A stretch of 5,796 nucleotides of DNA from an uncultured Clostridia bacterium (GCA_947174955.1 CAMWKX010000089.1:1-5796), one strand, 5' to 3'; shown: positions 1 through 5,220, counted from the stretch's first letter. The notes: a model not told the origin generated them from the sequence alone. Numbers and translations: made by a program.

Positions 1-11
1 GATGCCTTCAT
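1..11 (-). CDS. 5' end of an unidentified gene (first codons only)
   Basis: Reading the minus strand, an ATG at 11-9 is followed by AAG, GCA and TC before the window ends, so only Met-Lys-Ala and part of a fourth codon are visible. The start is supported by a GGAG Shine-Dalgarno sequence (complement of 19-22) with a 7-base spacer, and by a good promoter upstream at 61-89. Nothing can be said about the product. It lies in the same direction as the secB-like gene but seems to have its own promoter, so it may be expressed independently. Confidence 0.55.
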
Positions 12-26
12 AATGGGTCTCCGTAC

Positions 27-83
27 AAAAAAATTACACCCCTTTCGGATGTGTAAAAGAAGTTTAACACATAAAAGGGGTGT
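27..83 (-). terminator. Terminator of the secB-like gene, doubling as a dyad over a promoter
   Basis: Arms ACACCCCTTT (36-45) and AAAGGGGTGT (74-83) are perfect 10-base complements. Inside them ATGTGTAAA (49-57) and TTTAACACAT (63-72) extend the stem with a one-base bulge and a 5-base loop. On the minus strand the hairpin is followed after two A residues by seven T residues (33-27), as expected for an intrinsic terminator of the gene ending at 131. The same dyad spans the -10 and spacer of the promoter at 61-89, so it may instead, or also, be an operator. Confidence 0.6.
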
Positions 84-89
84 TGTCAA
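61..89 (-). promoter_or_regulatory. Promoter for the gene leaving the left edge
   Basis: On the minus strand there is a perfect -35 TTGACA (complement of 84-89), a 17-base spacer and a -10 TAAACT (complement of 61-66). A TG dinucleotide one base upstream of the -10 makes it an extended -10 element. The expected start of transcription is near 54, giving a leader of about 43 bases before the ATG at 11. The promoter lies inside the dyad at 36-83, so a DNA-binding repressor could act here. The operator role is inference. Confidence 0.65.
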
Positions 90-130
90 CTCATTTTTCG
101 GTTTCTCGAAAAATTCTTTATTATTATAAT

Positions 131-565
131 TTAGTTAACGTCGCCGGGAGCGAATGCGTACACGTCTCTGTCCTCGGGGAAGATGGGACCGGTGATAACC
201 GGCAGATTGAGGGGCGAAACGTACGCCTGCGCGGTGAGGTTGGTTACGGTTGCGCGGAGATAAGGATAGAGCATCTGAGTAGCCTCGATAACGAAAGCTC
301 TCTCTTCCTGCTGGGTGTAATCCTCCTTTTCCAGCTCGTAAACGCCAACGAGGTTTACGTTGAGGTCGAAGGGCTTGGGTTCTGCTTCGGTGCTCTCGAT
401 TTTAACGGCAAGCGAAATGAAAACGAGCTTTTTATTGTCGTTGGGCTTGCGCACCTGACGGGCGAACTGAGGCTTGATATCCAGTCTGGAATTAGGCGCT
501 ATCTGAACTCTGTTGAGCTTGTAGCTGAGTTCTTCGGTGGTAATACCTTTGAAATCGTATTTCAT
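131..565 (-). CDS. secB: SecB-like protein-export chaperone
   Basis: This is a 144-residue acidic protein of about SecB length. SecB family members are tetrameric cytosolic chaperones that hold preproteins unfolded for SecA/SecYEG. The family resemblance is clearest in the second half: a beta-strand pair around LNVNLVGVYELE (68-79), then the helix stretch ATQMLYPYLRATVTNLT (95-111), which matches the LFPYLR-type helix of SecB. This is followed by an LNLP segment (119-122) corresponding to the conserved LPPxNF loop. The N-terminal third is less informative. The ATG at 565 is preceded by GGAG (complement of 574-577) with an 8-base spacer and a consensus promoter. It appears monocistronic, with a terminator at 27-83. 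SecB is best known from Proteobacteria but homologues occur in Firmicutes. SecB-like proteins can also serve toxin-antitoxin systems, but no toxin or antitoxin gene is visible here. The family call is fairly secure, the client role is inferred. Confidence 0.72.
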   Translation of the reverse strand: MKYDFKGITTEELSYKLNRVQIAPNSRLDIKPQFARQVRKPNDNKKLVFISLAVKIESTEAEPKPFDLNVNLVGVYELEKEDYTQQEERAFVIEATQMLYPYLRATVTNLTAQAYVSPLNLPVITGPIFPEDRDVYAFAPGDVN

Positions 566-599
566 AAAATAATCTCCAAAATTTAATTATTACTATTCA

Positions 600-628
600 A
601 GTCTAACATTTTTTGCCGTTGCTGTCAA
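600..628 (-). promoter_or_regulatory. Promoter of the secB-like gene
   Basis: On the minus strand a perfect -35 TTGACA (complement of 623-628) is followed by a 17-base spacer and -10 TAGACT (complement of 600-605), with an upstream TG making an extended -10. The predicted start near 593 gives a leader of about 28 bases. It is back-to-back with the RNase promoter at 656-683, and the two -35 boxes are only about 27 bases apart. Confidence 0.7.
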
Positions 629-655
629 TATTTAACTGCAAATTTACTTTTTTTA

Positions 656-683
656 TTGATATTTGTTTTGTTTATGTTATAAT
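656..683 (+). promoter_or_regulatory. Promoter of the RNase E/G gene
   Basis: -35 TTGATA (656-661), 16-base spacer and a perfect -10 TATAAT (678-683) preceded by TG at 675-676, an extended -10. The predicted start is near 690, with a short leader of about 25 bases. No long structured 5' UTR is present. E. coli rne autoregulation acts through such a UTR, so that kind of control is not suggested here. Confidence 0.72.
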
Positions 684-714
684 GTATCAGTAAATCTTTA
701 AGGAGTATTTGCGC

Positions 715-2214
715 GTGCAGAGAAAACTATACTTCGACAGCCAGTACGGTATGGAAACGTACGCTTTAATCGAGGACGGAAAAATAACCGAGTACAGCGC
801 CGAGCCCGTGACGAGCGGCGCGGTTATCGGCAATATCTACAAGGGCAGAGTGACGAACGTTTTGAACGGTATGCAGGCGGCGTTTATCGACTGCGGGCTG
901 GAACGCCACTGCTATATCTCGGTTGCCGATTTAATTCCCGACAAGTCCAAATTCGACGGCGGCGAAATAGACATTCCCGAAACGCTCAATTTGCACGAGG
1001 GCGACGAAATCTTAGTTCAGGTAACCAAGGCGGCGCAGGGCAAAAAGGGCGCGAAAGTCACCACCCGCCTGTCGTTTGTCGGCAAGTATATCGTGTATAT
1101 GCCCGACACCCCCTTCGTCGGCGTTTCGGCAAAGATTTCCGACAGGGAGCTGAGAAAGAATCTTACTTTCAGCGCGAAGAAACAGCTGAACGAGGGCGAG
1201 GGCGTAATAGTGCGTACCGCCGCCCCCTACGCCGTTTTAAGCACCAAGAAAAACGAAATAAATTACTTCCGCAAACTTTACGCAAGCATAATCGCGCGGT
1301 TTAAAGAAGCGCCCGTCGGCGAGCTATTATACAGCGATTCCCCCCTGCATATACGCGTTCTACGCGATTTTATGCTGGAAAACGGCGACGAAATTTACGT
1401 GGGAAACGAGCAGGTTTACAACAGCATCGAGGAGCTTGCCACCACGTATATGCACGGCAATTCGGTCAGCGTTACGCTGCACGACCCGCACACCGATTTG
1501 TTCTATTCTGCGGGCATTTACACGCAGTTTATGGCTTCGCTTATGCACAAGGTCGAGCTTTCAAACGGCGCGTACCTTATAATCGACCGCACCGAGGCGT
1601 TGACCGTAATCGACGTAAACACGGGCAAATTCACGGGCGACGACAGCCTGGAACACACCGTTTACTGCACCAACGTTTTGGCTGCGCGCGAGATTGCTCG
1701 GCAGGTAAAGCTGAGGAATATGGGCGGACTTTTCGTCGTCGACTTTATAGATATGACCGAGGAAAACCACCGCACGGCTATCGTTGCCGAGCTTGAAAAA
1801 GCGCTGCGCGCGGACAAGTCGAAATGCCGCGTTCTGCCTATGTCGAAGTTCGGACTCGTAGAGTTTACGAGAAAGCGCACGGGCGTTGCGGCGTCCGAGC
1901 TTATGCTCAAAACCTGCGGGACGTGCGGCGGCGCGGGAGTTATGCGCTCGCACGAAAGCATACTCGCGGAGTTCCGCGCAAAGCTTTTGGATCTGCTTGC
2001 GGAGGGCACGGAAACGGTGTGCGTCGACCTCAATTTCGACGTGGCAAACAAGCTTATGGGCTACGCCGCGTTAAAGGAAAACGTAGCGGCGCTCTATCCC
2101 CAGGCGCGCGTGTATATCATTTCCCACCGCACCTACCGTGAGGACAGTATGTATTTCCGCAAGGTCAACTCCCCCGTCTTCACCCTTCCCGAGGGCACGG
2201 TTTTACTCTATTGA
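715..2214 (+). CDS. rng: Ribonuclease E/G family endoribonuclease
   Basis: This is a single-strand-specific, 5'-end-sensing endoribonuclease for mRNA turnover and rRNA/tRNA maturation. The frame gives 501 residues from a TTG at 709 or 499 from the GTG at 715. The GTG is preferred because AAGGAG (700-705) lies 9 bases before it but only 3 before the TTG. Numbering from the TTG, an S1 RNA-binding domain covers about 39-128. The catalytic core carries TEALTVIDVNTGKFTG (295-310) with metal ligand Asp302 and VVDFIDM (343-349) with Asp345, equivalent to Asp303 and Asp346 of E. coli RNase E. The zinc-link CGTC (403-406) matches the CPxC dimer link, with Gly in place of Pro. The length fits RNase G or the catalytic half of RNase E, and there is no C-terminal degradosome scaffold. 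The gene seems monocistronic, with its own promoter and a terminator at 2240-2270. In many Clostridia rng adjoins rplU-rpmA, but not here. The family is certain; the G versus E label is nominal. Confidence 0.93.
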   Translation: MQRKLYFDSQYGMETYALIEDGKITEYSAEPVTSGAVIGNIYKGRVTNVLNGMQAAFIDCGLERHCYISVADLIPDKSKFDGGEIDIPETLNLHEGDEILVQVTKAAQGKKGAKVTTRLSFVGKYIVYMPDTPFVGVSAKISDRELRKNLTFSAKKQLNEGEGVIVRTAAPYAVLSTKKNEINYFRKLYASIIARFKEAPVGELLYSDSPLHIRVLRDFMLENGDEIYVGNEQVYNSIEELATTYMHGNSVSVTLHDPHTDLFYSAGIYTQFMASLMHKVELSNGAYLIIDRTEALTVIDVNTGKFTGDDSLEHTVYCTNVLAAREIARQVKLRNMGGLFVVDFIDMTEENHRTAIVAELEKALRADKSKCRVLPMSKFGLVEFTRKRTGVAASELMLKTCGTCGGAGVMRSHESILAEFRAKLLDLLAEGTETVCVDLNFDVANKLMGYAALKENVAALYPQARVYIISHRTYREDSMYFRKVNSPVFTLPEGTVLLY

Positions 2215-2239
2215 CCGCATAGTATCCACGAATTATTAT

Positions 2240-2270
2240 AGCGGGAGCGGCATTTTATGCCGCTCCCGCT
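2240..2270. terminator. Bidirectional terminator between RNase and sirtuin genes
   Basis: A perfect 14-base-pair stem (2240-2253 with 2257-2270) with core GCGGGAGCGGCAT and a TTT loop lies between two convergent genes. The flanks are A/T-rich on both sides, without a long uninterrupted T tract, but the stem is very GC-rich. Its last base coincides with the first base of the sirtuin stop codon (2270-2272), so the hairpin directly abuts that gene and can serve both transcripts. Confidence 0.85.
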
Positions 2271-3106
2271 TATATTATCTGTTCTATAACTTTGCCCACG
2301 TCTTCGTTGATGAGGATTGATCGCCCTTCTATCTGCGGCGGGCAAACCGCTTCGCCTAAGTTAACGCAGGCGTAAGTCGCTTTCGGGTTTTCGTTCGTGA
2401 ACCGCCAGAACGGATATTTTATAATCACGGGCGTATTGCCGCCCACTCCGAGTTCTAGATAAACGATACGTTTATTTTTATTCGCTTCGATAAATTTCCC
2501 GTATCTTTCGCAGGCGGCGTTCCACCCCTCGTCCTGAACGAAGGTATCGTCGCACCGCAGATTGACGGTCATAGGTTTCCCGCATACGGGGCAACGCGGT
2601 ATAAGCTCCGACGGAATTTTCATATTCCTTTGTTCGGCAACCATACGGCGTACCAATTGCTCGTTGTCGTAAGTTTTATCGTGGCAAGGCACGGAGCATT
2701 GAATTAAACCGTAATCGCCCTGCGTGTAGAAGAGCCTCTTTTTATCAAACCCCGAACGCTGAAAACAATGGTCGACGTTGGTCGTCAACACAAAATAGTC
2801 TTTATCCTTTACAAGCTCGAACAGCCGGTTATAGACGGGCTTTGGTATATCCGCATAGCGGTTATAATAAATATGCCTCGACCACCAGCCCCAGTATTCT
2901 TCTAGCGTTTCATACGGATAGAACCCGCCCGAATACATATCGGTGATGCCGTATTTCGAGTGGAAGTCGGCAAAGTATTTTAAAAACCTTTCCCCGCCGT
3001 ACGTCAGTCCCGCGGAAGTCGAAAGCCCCGCCCCCGCGCCTATTAAAACGGCTTCGGCGCTGTTCAGCGCGTCTTTAAGCTTTAAGCAGTCTTGCGTAAA
3101 CGTCAT
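2270..3106 (-). CDS. Class M sirtuin (SirTM), protein ADP-ribosyltransferase
   Basis: This is a 278-residue Sir2-fold protein. Residues GAGAGLS (23-29) form the NAD-binding start of the Rossmann fold, and TTNVDHCFQRSGF (108-120) is the second conserved motif, with Asn110 and Asp112. In YTQGDYG (127-133) Gln129 occupies the place of the catalytic His of deacylase sirtuins. This substitution characterises class M sirtuins, which transfer ADP-ribose from NAD to protein rather than deacylate. A zinc ribbon is formed by Cys137, Cys141, Cys172 and Cys175. The C-terminal GVGGNTPVIIKYPFWRFT (221-238) completes the NAD site. The ATG at 3106 has AAGGA (complement of 3115-3119) with an 8-base spacer. 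It overlaps the upstream macrodomain gene by 32 bases. Characterised SirTMs (S. aureus, S. pyogenes) modify a lipoylated GcvH-like protein encoded beside them; no such gene is in this window, so the substrate here is unknown. Confidence 0.9.
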   Translation of the reverse strand: MTFTQDCLKLKDALNSAEAVLIGAGAGLSTSAGLTYGGERFLKYFADFHSKYGITDMYSGGFYPYETLEEYWGWWSRHIYYNRYADIPKPVYNRLFELVKDKDYFVLTTNVDHCFQRSGFDKKRLFYTQGDYGLIQCSVPCHDKTYDNEQLVRRMVAEQRNMKIPSELIPRCPVCGKPMTVNLRCDDTFVQDEGWNAACERYGKFIEANKNKRIVYLELGVGGNTPVIIKYPFWRFTNENPKATYACVNLGEAVCPPQIEGRSILINEDVGKVIEQII

Positions 3107-3836
3107 AATCGTAATCCTTAAACACGTTGAAAATTATTTTGATTTCGCTCAGCGTTTGTCTTTTGTATTCCTTAACAGTTTGAATAGCTATCTCGGCGGC
3201 GCGCTCGTTTGGGAAATGAAATTCGCCCGTAGAGATACAGCAGAACGCTATGCTTTTCAAGCCGTTTTTATCCGCAAGCGCAAGACACGAACGGTAACAG
3301 TCGGCAAGTTCGCTTTCGTGCTTCTTAGTCAGTTGACCGTAAACTATCGGACCGACGGTGTGCAGAACGTATTTGCACGGCAGATTGTAAGCCTTGGTAA
3401 TTTTGGCTTGCCCCGTACCTTCCTCTTTGCCCTGTGCTCTCATAATTTCGGCGCACTCCCGCCTCAGCTGCACGCCCGCAAAAGTATGAATTGCGTTATC
3501 GATACAACCGTGATTGGGACAGAAGCAGCCGAGCAACCGCGAGTTTGCCGCGTTGACGATTCCGTCGCATTTTAGCGTGGTAATATCCCCTTGCCAAAGG
3601 TATATGTCGGGGGCAACGGGCGAAAGTGCGGCTATATCGGTTATGCCTTTGCGCCGCAACTCTTCCTGCAGATATTCGTCCTGAACGCGCAGAAACTCCG
3701 CGCTTGCAGGGTCGGGCATACGCACGTTTACGAGCGCACGGAACAGTCTGTGCTTTTCGCAACCGCAAATAGCGGGAACGCTTTCGCCCCGCTCTTCGCA
3801 CAACGTTTTTATAAGAAAATCAAGTTTGTCCGCCAT
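3075..3836 (-). CDS. Zinc-type macrodomain protein-ADP-ribose hydrolase
   Basis: This 253-residue protein has the family's helical N-terminal extension (about 1-75) before a macrodomain. Residues DGIVNAANSRLLGCF (91-105) carry the ADP-ribose-binding NAAN motif. CFCPNHGCIDNAIH (104-117) is the signature of the Zn-macro group linked to SirTM, with probable zinc ligands Cys104, His109 and Cys111 and a spare Cys106. ISTGEFHFP (201-209) is the pyrophosphate-binding glycine loop. The role known for this family is removing ADP-ribose from proteins modified by the partner sirtuin. The ATG at 3836 lies 7 bases after the cupin stop codon and has only a weak Shine-Dalgarno sequence, so translation is probably coupled to the cupin gene. 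Its end overlaps the sirtuin gene by 32 bases. Writer and eraser are thus made from one mRNA. The pair can be recognised with high confidence. Confidence 0.92.
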   Translation of the reverse strand: MADKLDFLIKTLCEERGESVPAICGCEKHRLFRALVNVRMPDPASAEFLRVQDEYLQEELRRKGITDIAALSPVAPDIYLWQGDITTLKCDGIVNAANSRLLGCFCPNHGCIDNAIHTFAGVQLRRECAEIMRAQGKEEGTGQAKITKAYNLPCKYVLHTVGPIVYGQLTKKHESELADCYRSCLALADKNGLKSIAFCCISTGEFHFPNERAAEIAIQTVKEYKRQTLSEIKIIFNVFKDYDYDVYARLLKA

Positions 3837-3843
3837 ATATCCG

Positions 3844-4194
3844 TTATACCACAGCGTCGGTCATCGTATAACCTTCGAGGGAATTTTCCTTAACCTGAAT
3901 GCAAAGATATTTTATTGCCGAGTCGTCGGAAGCGAAAAACTGCCTTTTTGCCGCGGGGCTGATACGTACGAAATCGCCCGCCGTCAACCCGATTTTTTCG
4001 CCGTCGATTACGGCGTATCCCTTGCCTTCGAGCACGGCATAAATTTCCTCGTTCTGCTTATGCGAATGAACGAAGGGAACGCTTGCGCCCGCAGGCAAAG
4101 TGTTGACGCTTATCTCCGCTCCCGTCAGCCCCAGTGCGTCGTGAAGTTCTACGCGCGCTTCCTCCGCAACGCTTACTTTATTGAAATTGTTCAT
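3844..4194 (-). CDS. Small cupin-domain protein, first gene of the sirtuin-macrodomain operon
   Basis: This is a 116-residue single-domain cupin. The start at 4194 is chosen over an upstream in-frame ATG at 4254 because GGAGG (complement of 4201-4205) lies 6 bases before it and a promoter -10 falls at 4226-4231. Cupin motif 1 is well kept: PFVHSHKQNEEIYAVLEGKG (40-59), with His43, His45 and Glu49 or Glu50 as metal ligands. Motif 2 (GDFVRISPAAKRQFFAS, 73-89) has Arg84-Gln85 where the fourth ligand His normally stands, so metal binding may be altered or lost. Cupins of this type include small-molecule sensors, isomerases and dioxygenases, and the sequence does not decide between them. It is followed after 7 bases by the macrodomain gene. 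Its place at the head of the operon suggests that it acts with, senses for, or is a target of the ADP-ribosylation pair (inference). Confidence 0.85.
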   Translation of the reverse strand: MNNFNKVSVAEEARVELHDALGLTGAEISVNTLPAGASVPFVHSHKQNEEIYAVLEGKGYAVIDGEKIGLTAGDFVRISPAAKRQFFASDDSAIKYLCIQVKENSLEGYTMTDAVV

Positions 4195-4225
4195 AATAAA
4201 CCTCCGAAATTTTATTTGTACCCGA

Positions 4226-4254
4226 AGTATACCAAAGTCAAGAAACAAAAGCAA
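4226..4254 (-). promoter_or_regulatory. Promoter of the cupin-macrodomain-sirtuin operon
   Basis: On the minus strand the -35 is TTGCTT (complement of 4249-4254), the spacer 17 bases and the -10 TATACT (complement of 4226-4231), with TG one base upstream (extended -10). The predicted start near 4219 leaves about 25 bases before the cupin ATG. The weak -35 paired with a strong extended -10 would suit an activated or derepressed promoter. Confidence 0.62.
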
Positions 4255-4258
4255 GAAC

Positions 4259-4294
4259 GTTACTTTTCTATTATCGTGTAATAGTTTTGTTACT
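4259..4294. promoter_or_regulatory. Candidate operator of the HxlR-family regulator
   Basis: GTTACT occurs at 4259-4264 and again at 4289-4294, start to start exactly 30 bases, close to three helical turns. Between them lies an inverted repeat CTATTA (4268-4273) / TAATAG (4279-4284) with a 5-base centre. The block sits between the -35 boxes of the two divergent promoters, where a dimeric regulator could control both. TTACT-type half-sites resemble operators of HxlR-family members such as YodB. Assignment to the adjacent HxlR gene is inference. Confidence 0.45.
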
Positions 4295-4313
4295 AAGTTT
4301 CTTTTTTAAACCA

Positions 4314-4342
4314 TTGACTTATTGTCCGACCGTTGTTATAAT
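4314..4342 (+). promoter_or_regulatory. Promoter of the HxlR-family regulator gene
   Basis: -35 TTGACT (4314-4319), 17-base spacer and perfect -10 TATAAT (4337-4342) with TG at 4334-4335. The expected start is near 4349, at the first base of the AAGGAG ribosome binding site (4349-4354), which would give a very short leader of about 14 bases before the ATG at 4363. Confidence 0.72.
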
Positions 4343-4362
4343 AAATTTAAGGAGAAAATATT

Positions 4363-4689
4363 ATGCTGACCAAAGACGAACTGCCCGAATGCCCCGTTGC
4401 CACTACCGTACAGCTTATAGGCAACAAGTGGAAACTGCTTATTATCCGCAATTTGGTGTTCAACCGAAAGCAACGGTTTACCGATTTTATAAAATCCATT
4501 CCATCCATAAGCAAGAAGGTCCTTACGGATAATCTCCGCGCTTTGGAAGAGGACGGACTAATAAAGCGCGAAGTGTTTGCGGAAGTGCCTCCGCGGGTTG
4601 AATACTCGCTTACCGAGCTCGGCAAAACGCTTAAACCCATTCTCGACGCTATGTTCGAATGGGGAACCGAATATAAAAATGCTTTATAA
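4363..4689 (+). CDS. HxlR-family winged-helix transcriptional regulator
   Basis: This 108-residue protein is the usual length for the HxlR (MarR-like) family of dimeric DNA-binding regulators. Cys10-Pro-Val followed by LIGNKWKLLIIRNL (18-31) is the family hallmark. The recognition region is SISKKVLTDNLRALEEDGLIKRE (48-70), and the wing is EVPPRVEYSLTELGKTL (74-90). Cys10 corresponds to the N-terminal Cys that YodB and HypR use to sense quinones, diamide or hypochlorite, so redox or electrophile sensing is possible. It is the only Cys in the protein. AAGGAG lies 8 bases before the ATG. The gene is divergent from the cupin-macrodomain-sirtuin operon, with 168 bases between the start codons, and most likely controls that operon and itself. 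A strong terminator follows at 4699-4726. The family call is secure, its ligand and targets are inferred. Confidence 0.9.
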   Translation: MLTKDELPECPVATTVQLIGNKWKLLIIRNLVFNRKQRFTDFIKSIPSISKKVLTDNLRALEEDGLIKREVFAEVPPRVEYSLTELGKTLKPILDAMFEWGTEYKNAL

Positions 4690-4698
4690 CTCAATTAA

Positions 4699-4726
4699 AA
4701 AGCCCCCGAGGTCGCTCGGGGGCTTT
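4699..4726. terminator. Bidirectional intrinsic terminator
   Basis: A 12-base-pair stem, AAAGCCCCCGAG (4699-4710) with CTCGGGGGCTTT (4715-4726), has a GTCG loop. On the plus strand it is followed by a T-rich run (4724-4737) and ends the HxlR gene. On the minus strand it is followed by TTAATTG and lies just downstream of the surface-protein stop codon (4729-4731), so it can serve both convergent transcripts. Confidence 0.92.
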
Positions 4727-4731
4727 ATTTA

Positions 4732-5142
4732 TTTTTTCGTCGACTTATTGGCAGGTTTGGTTACGGGTTTGGTAACAGGCTTTACCGAGGGCTTCGGTGC
4801 GGAAGCCGTTGTCGGTTTAGTCACGGGCTTCACCGAGGGCTTCGGCGCGGTAGTTGCCGCAGACTTTGCCGCCGTTTCCGTTGCAGGTTTAGCCGCAGTC
4901 TTGGGTGCCGCAGGCGCCGCGGGCTTCTCTGCGGGTTTGGGTGTTGCGGGAGCCGTAGGCTTCTCGGCAGGCTTAGGCGCCGCGGGTTTTTCTGCGGGCT
5001 TGGGCGTTGCGGGCTTCTCCGCAGCCTTAGGCGCGCTCTTCACCTCGCTCTTCACTTCGCTCTTAGCCTTATTCTTAGGCTCGCTCTTCGCCTTATTCTT
5101 GGGCTGGTCGGCAACCGCGTTATTCGCCGTCTTTCTGCGCTT
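4732..5142 (-). repeat. Degenerate repeat tract encoding the Lys/Pro/Ala-rich tail
   Basis: The tail begins with NKAKSEPKNKAKSEVKSEVK and continues with tandem variants of KPAEKPAAP. It ends with two copies of APKPSVKPVTKP 16 residues apart. At DNA level the 19-base string starting ACCGAGGGCTTCGG occurs at 4784-4802 and 4832-4850, a 48-base period, with one mismatch. This purine/pyrimidine-biased low-complexity sequence also creates long spurious open frames on the plus strand. Confidence 0.8.
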
Positions 5143-5220
5143 CATTAAAATCACTACCGCAACCGCGCCGCCTCCGGCAAGAACGACGATTACGATTATG
5201 ACGACGGCCACTATAATACC
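5143..5220 (-). other. Transmembrane segment of the surface protein
   Basis: This stretch codes for about 26 mostly Ile, Val, Ala and Gly residues (GIIVAVVIIVIVVLAGGGAV and AVVILM), immediately followed by KRRK. It is the only hydrophobic span in the visible part. The basic residues on the C-terminal side place the Lys-rich tail in the cytoplasm and the repeats outside. Confidence 0.88.

Noticed and set aside
94..113. Small inverted repeat TTTTTCG/CGAAAAA
   Set aside because: The stem is A/T-rich and not followed by a T tract on either strand, so it was not called as a terminator, although it might add to the one at 27-83.
80..586. Plus-strand open frame of 168 codons across the secB-like gene
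   Set aside because: It is antisense to the whole chaperone gene, starts within the terminator dyad without a ribosome binding site and shows no family resemblance.
709..711. TTG as start codon of the RNase gene
   Set aside because: It lies only 3 bases after AAGGAG; the in-frame GTG at 715 has a 9-base spacer. The TTG start remains possible and changes only two residues.
2943..3893. Plus-strand frames of 100-210 codons over the sirtuin and macrodomain genes
   Set aside because: They are antisense shadows of two well-identified protein families, without ribosome binding sites or promoters.
4236..4241. Minus-strand TTGACT as -35 of the cupin operon
   Set aside because: At 15-17 bases downstream it has only poor -10 matches (TACAAA, CAAATA), whereas the TATACT extended -10 pairs better with TTGCTT at 4249-4254.
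4195..4254. Upstream in-frame ATG (4254) as cupin start
   Set aside because: The extra 20 residues would overlap the promoter -35/-10 region, while ATG 4194 has GGAGG six bases before it and gives a normal cupin N-terminus.
4746..5100. Repeat tract considered as a CRISPR array or non-coding satellite
   Set aside because: The repeats are degenerate, contiguous without unique spacers, and in frame with a coding sequence.
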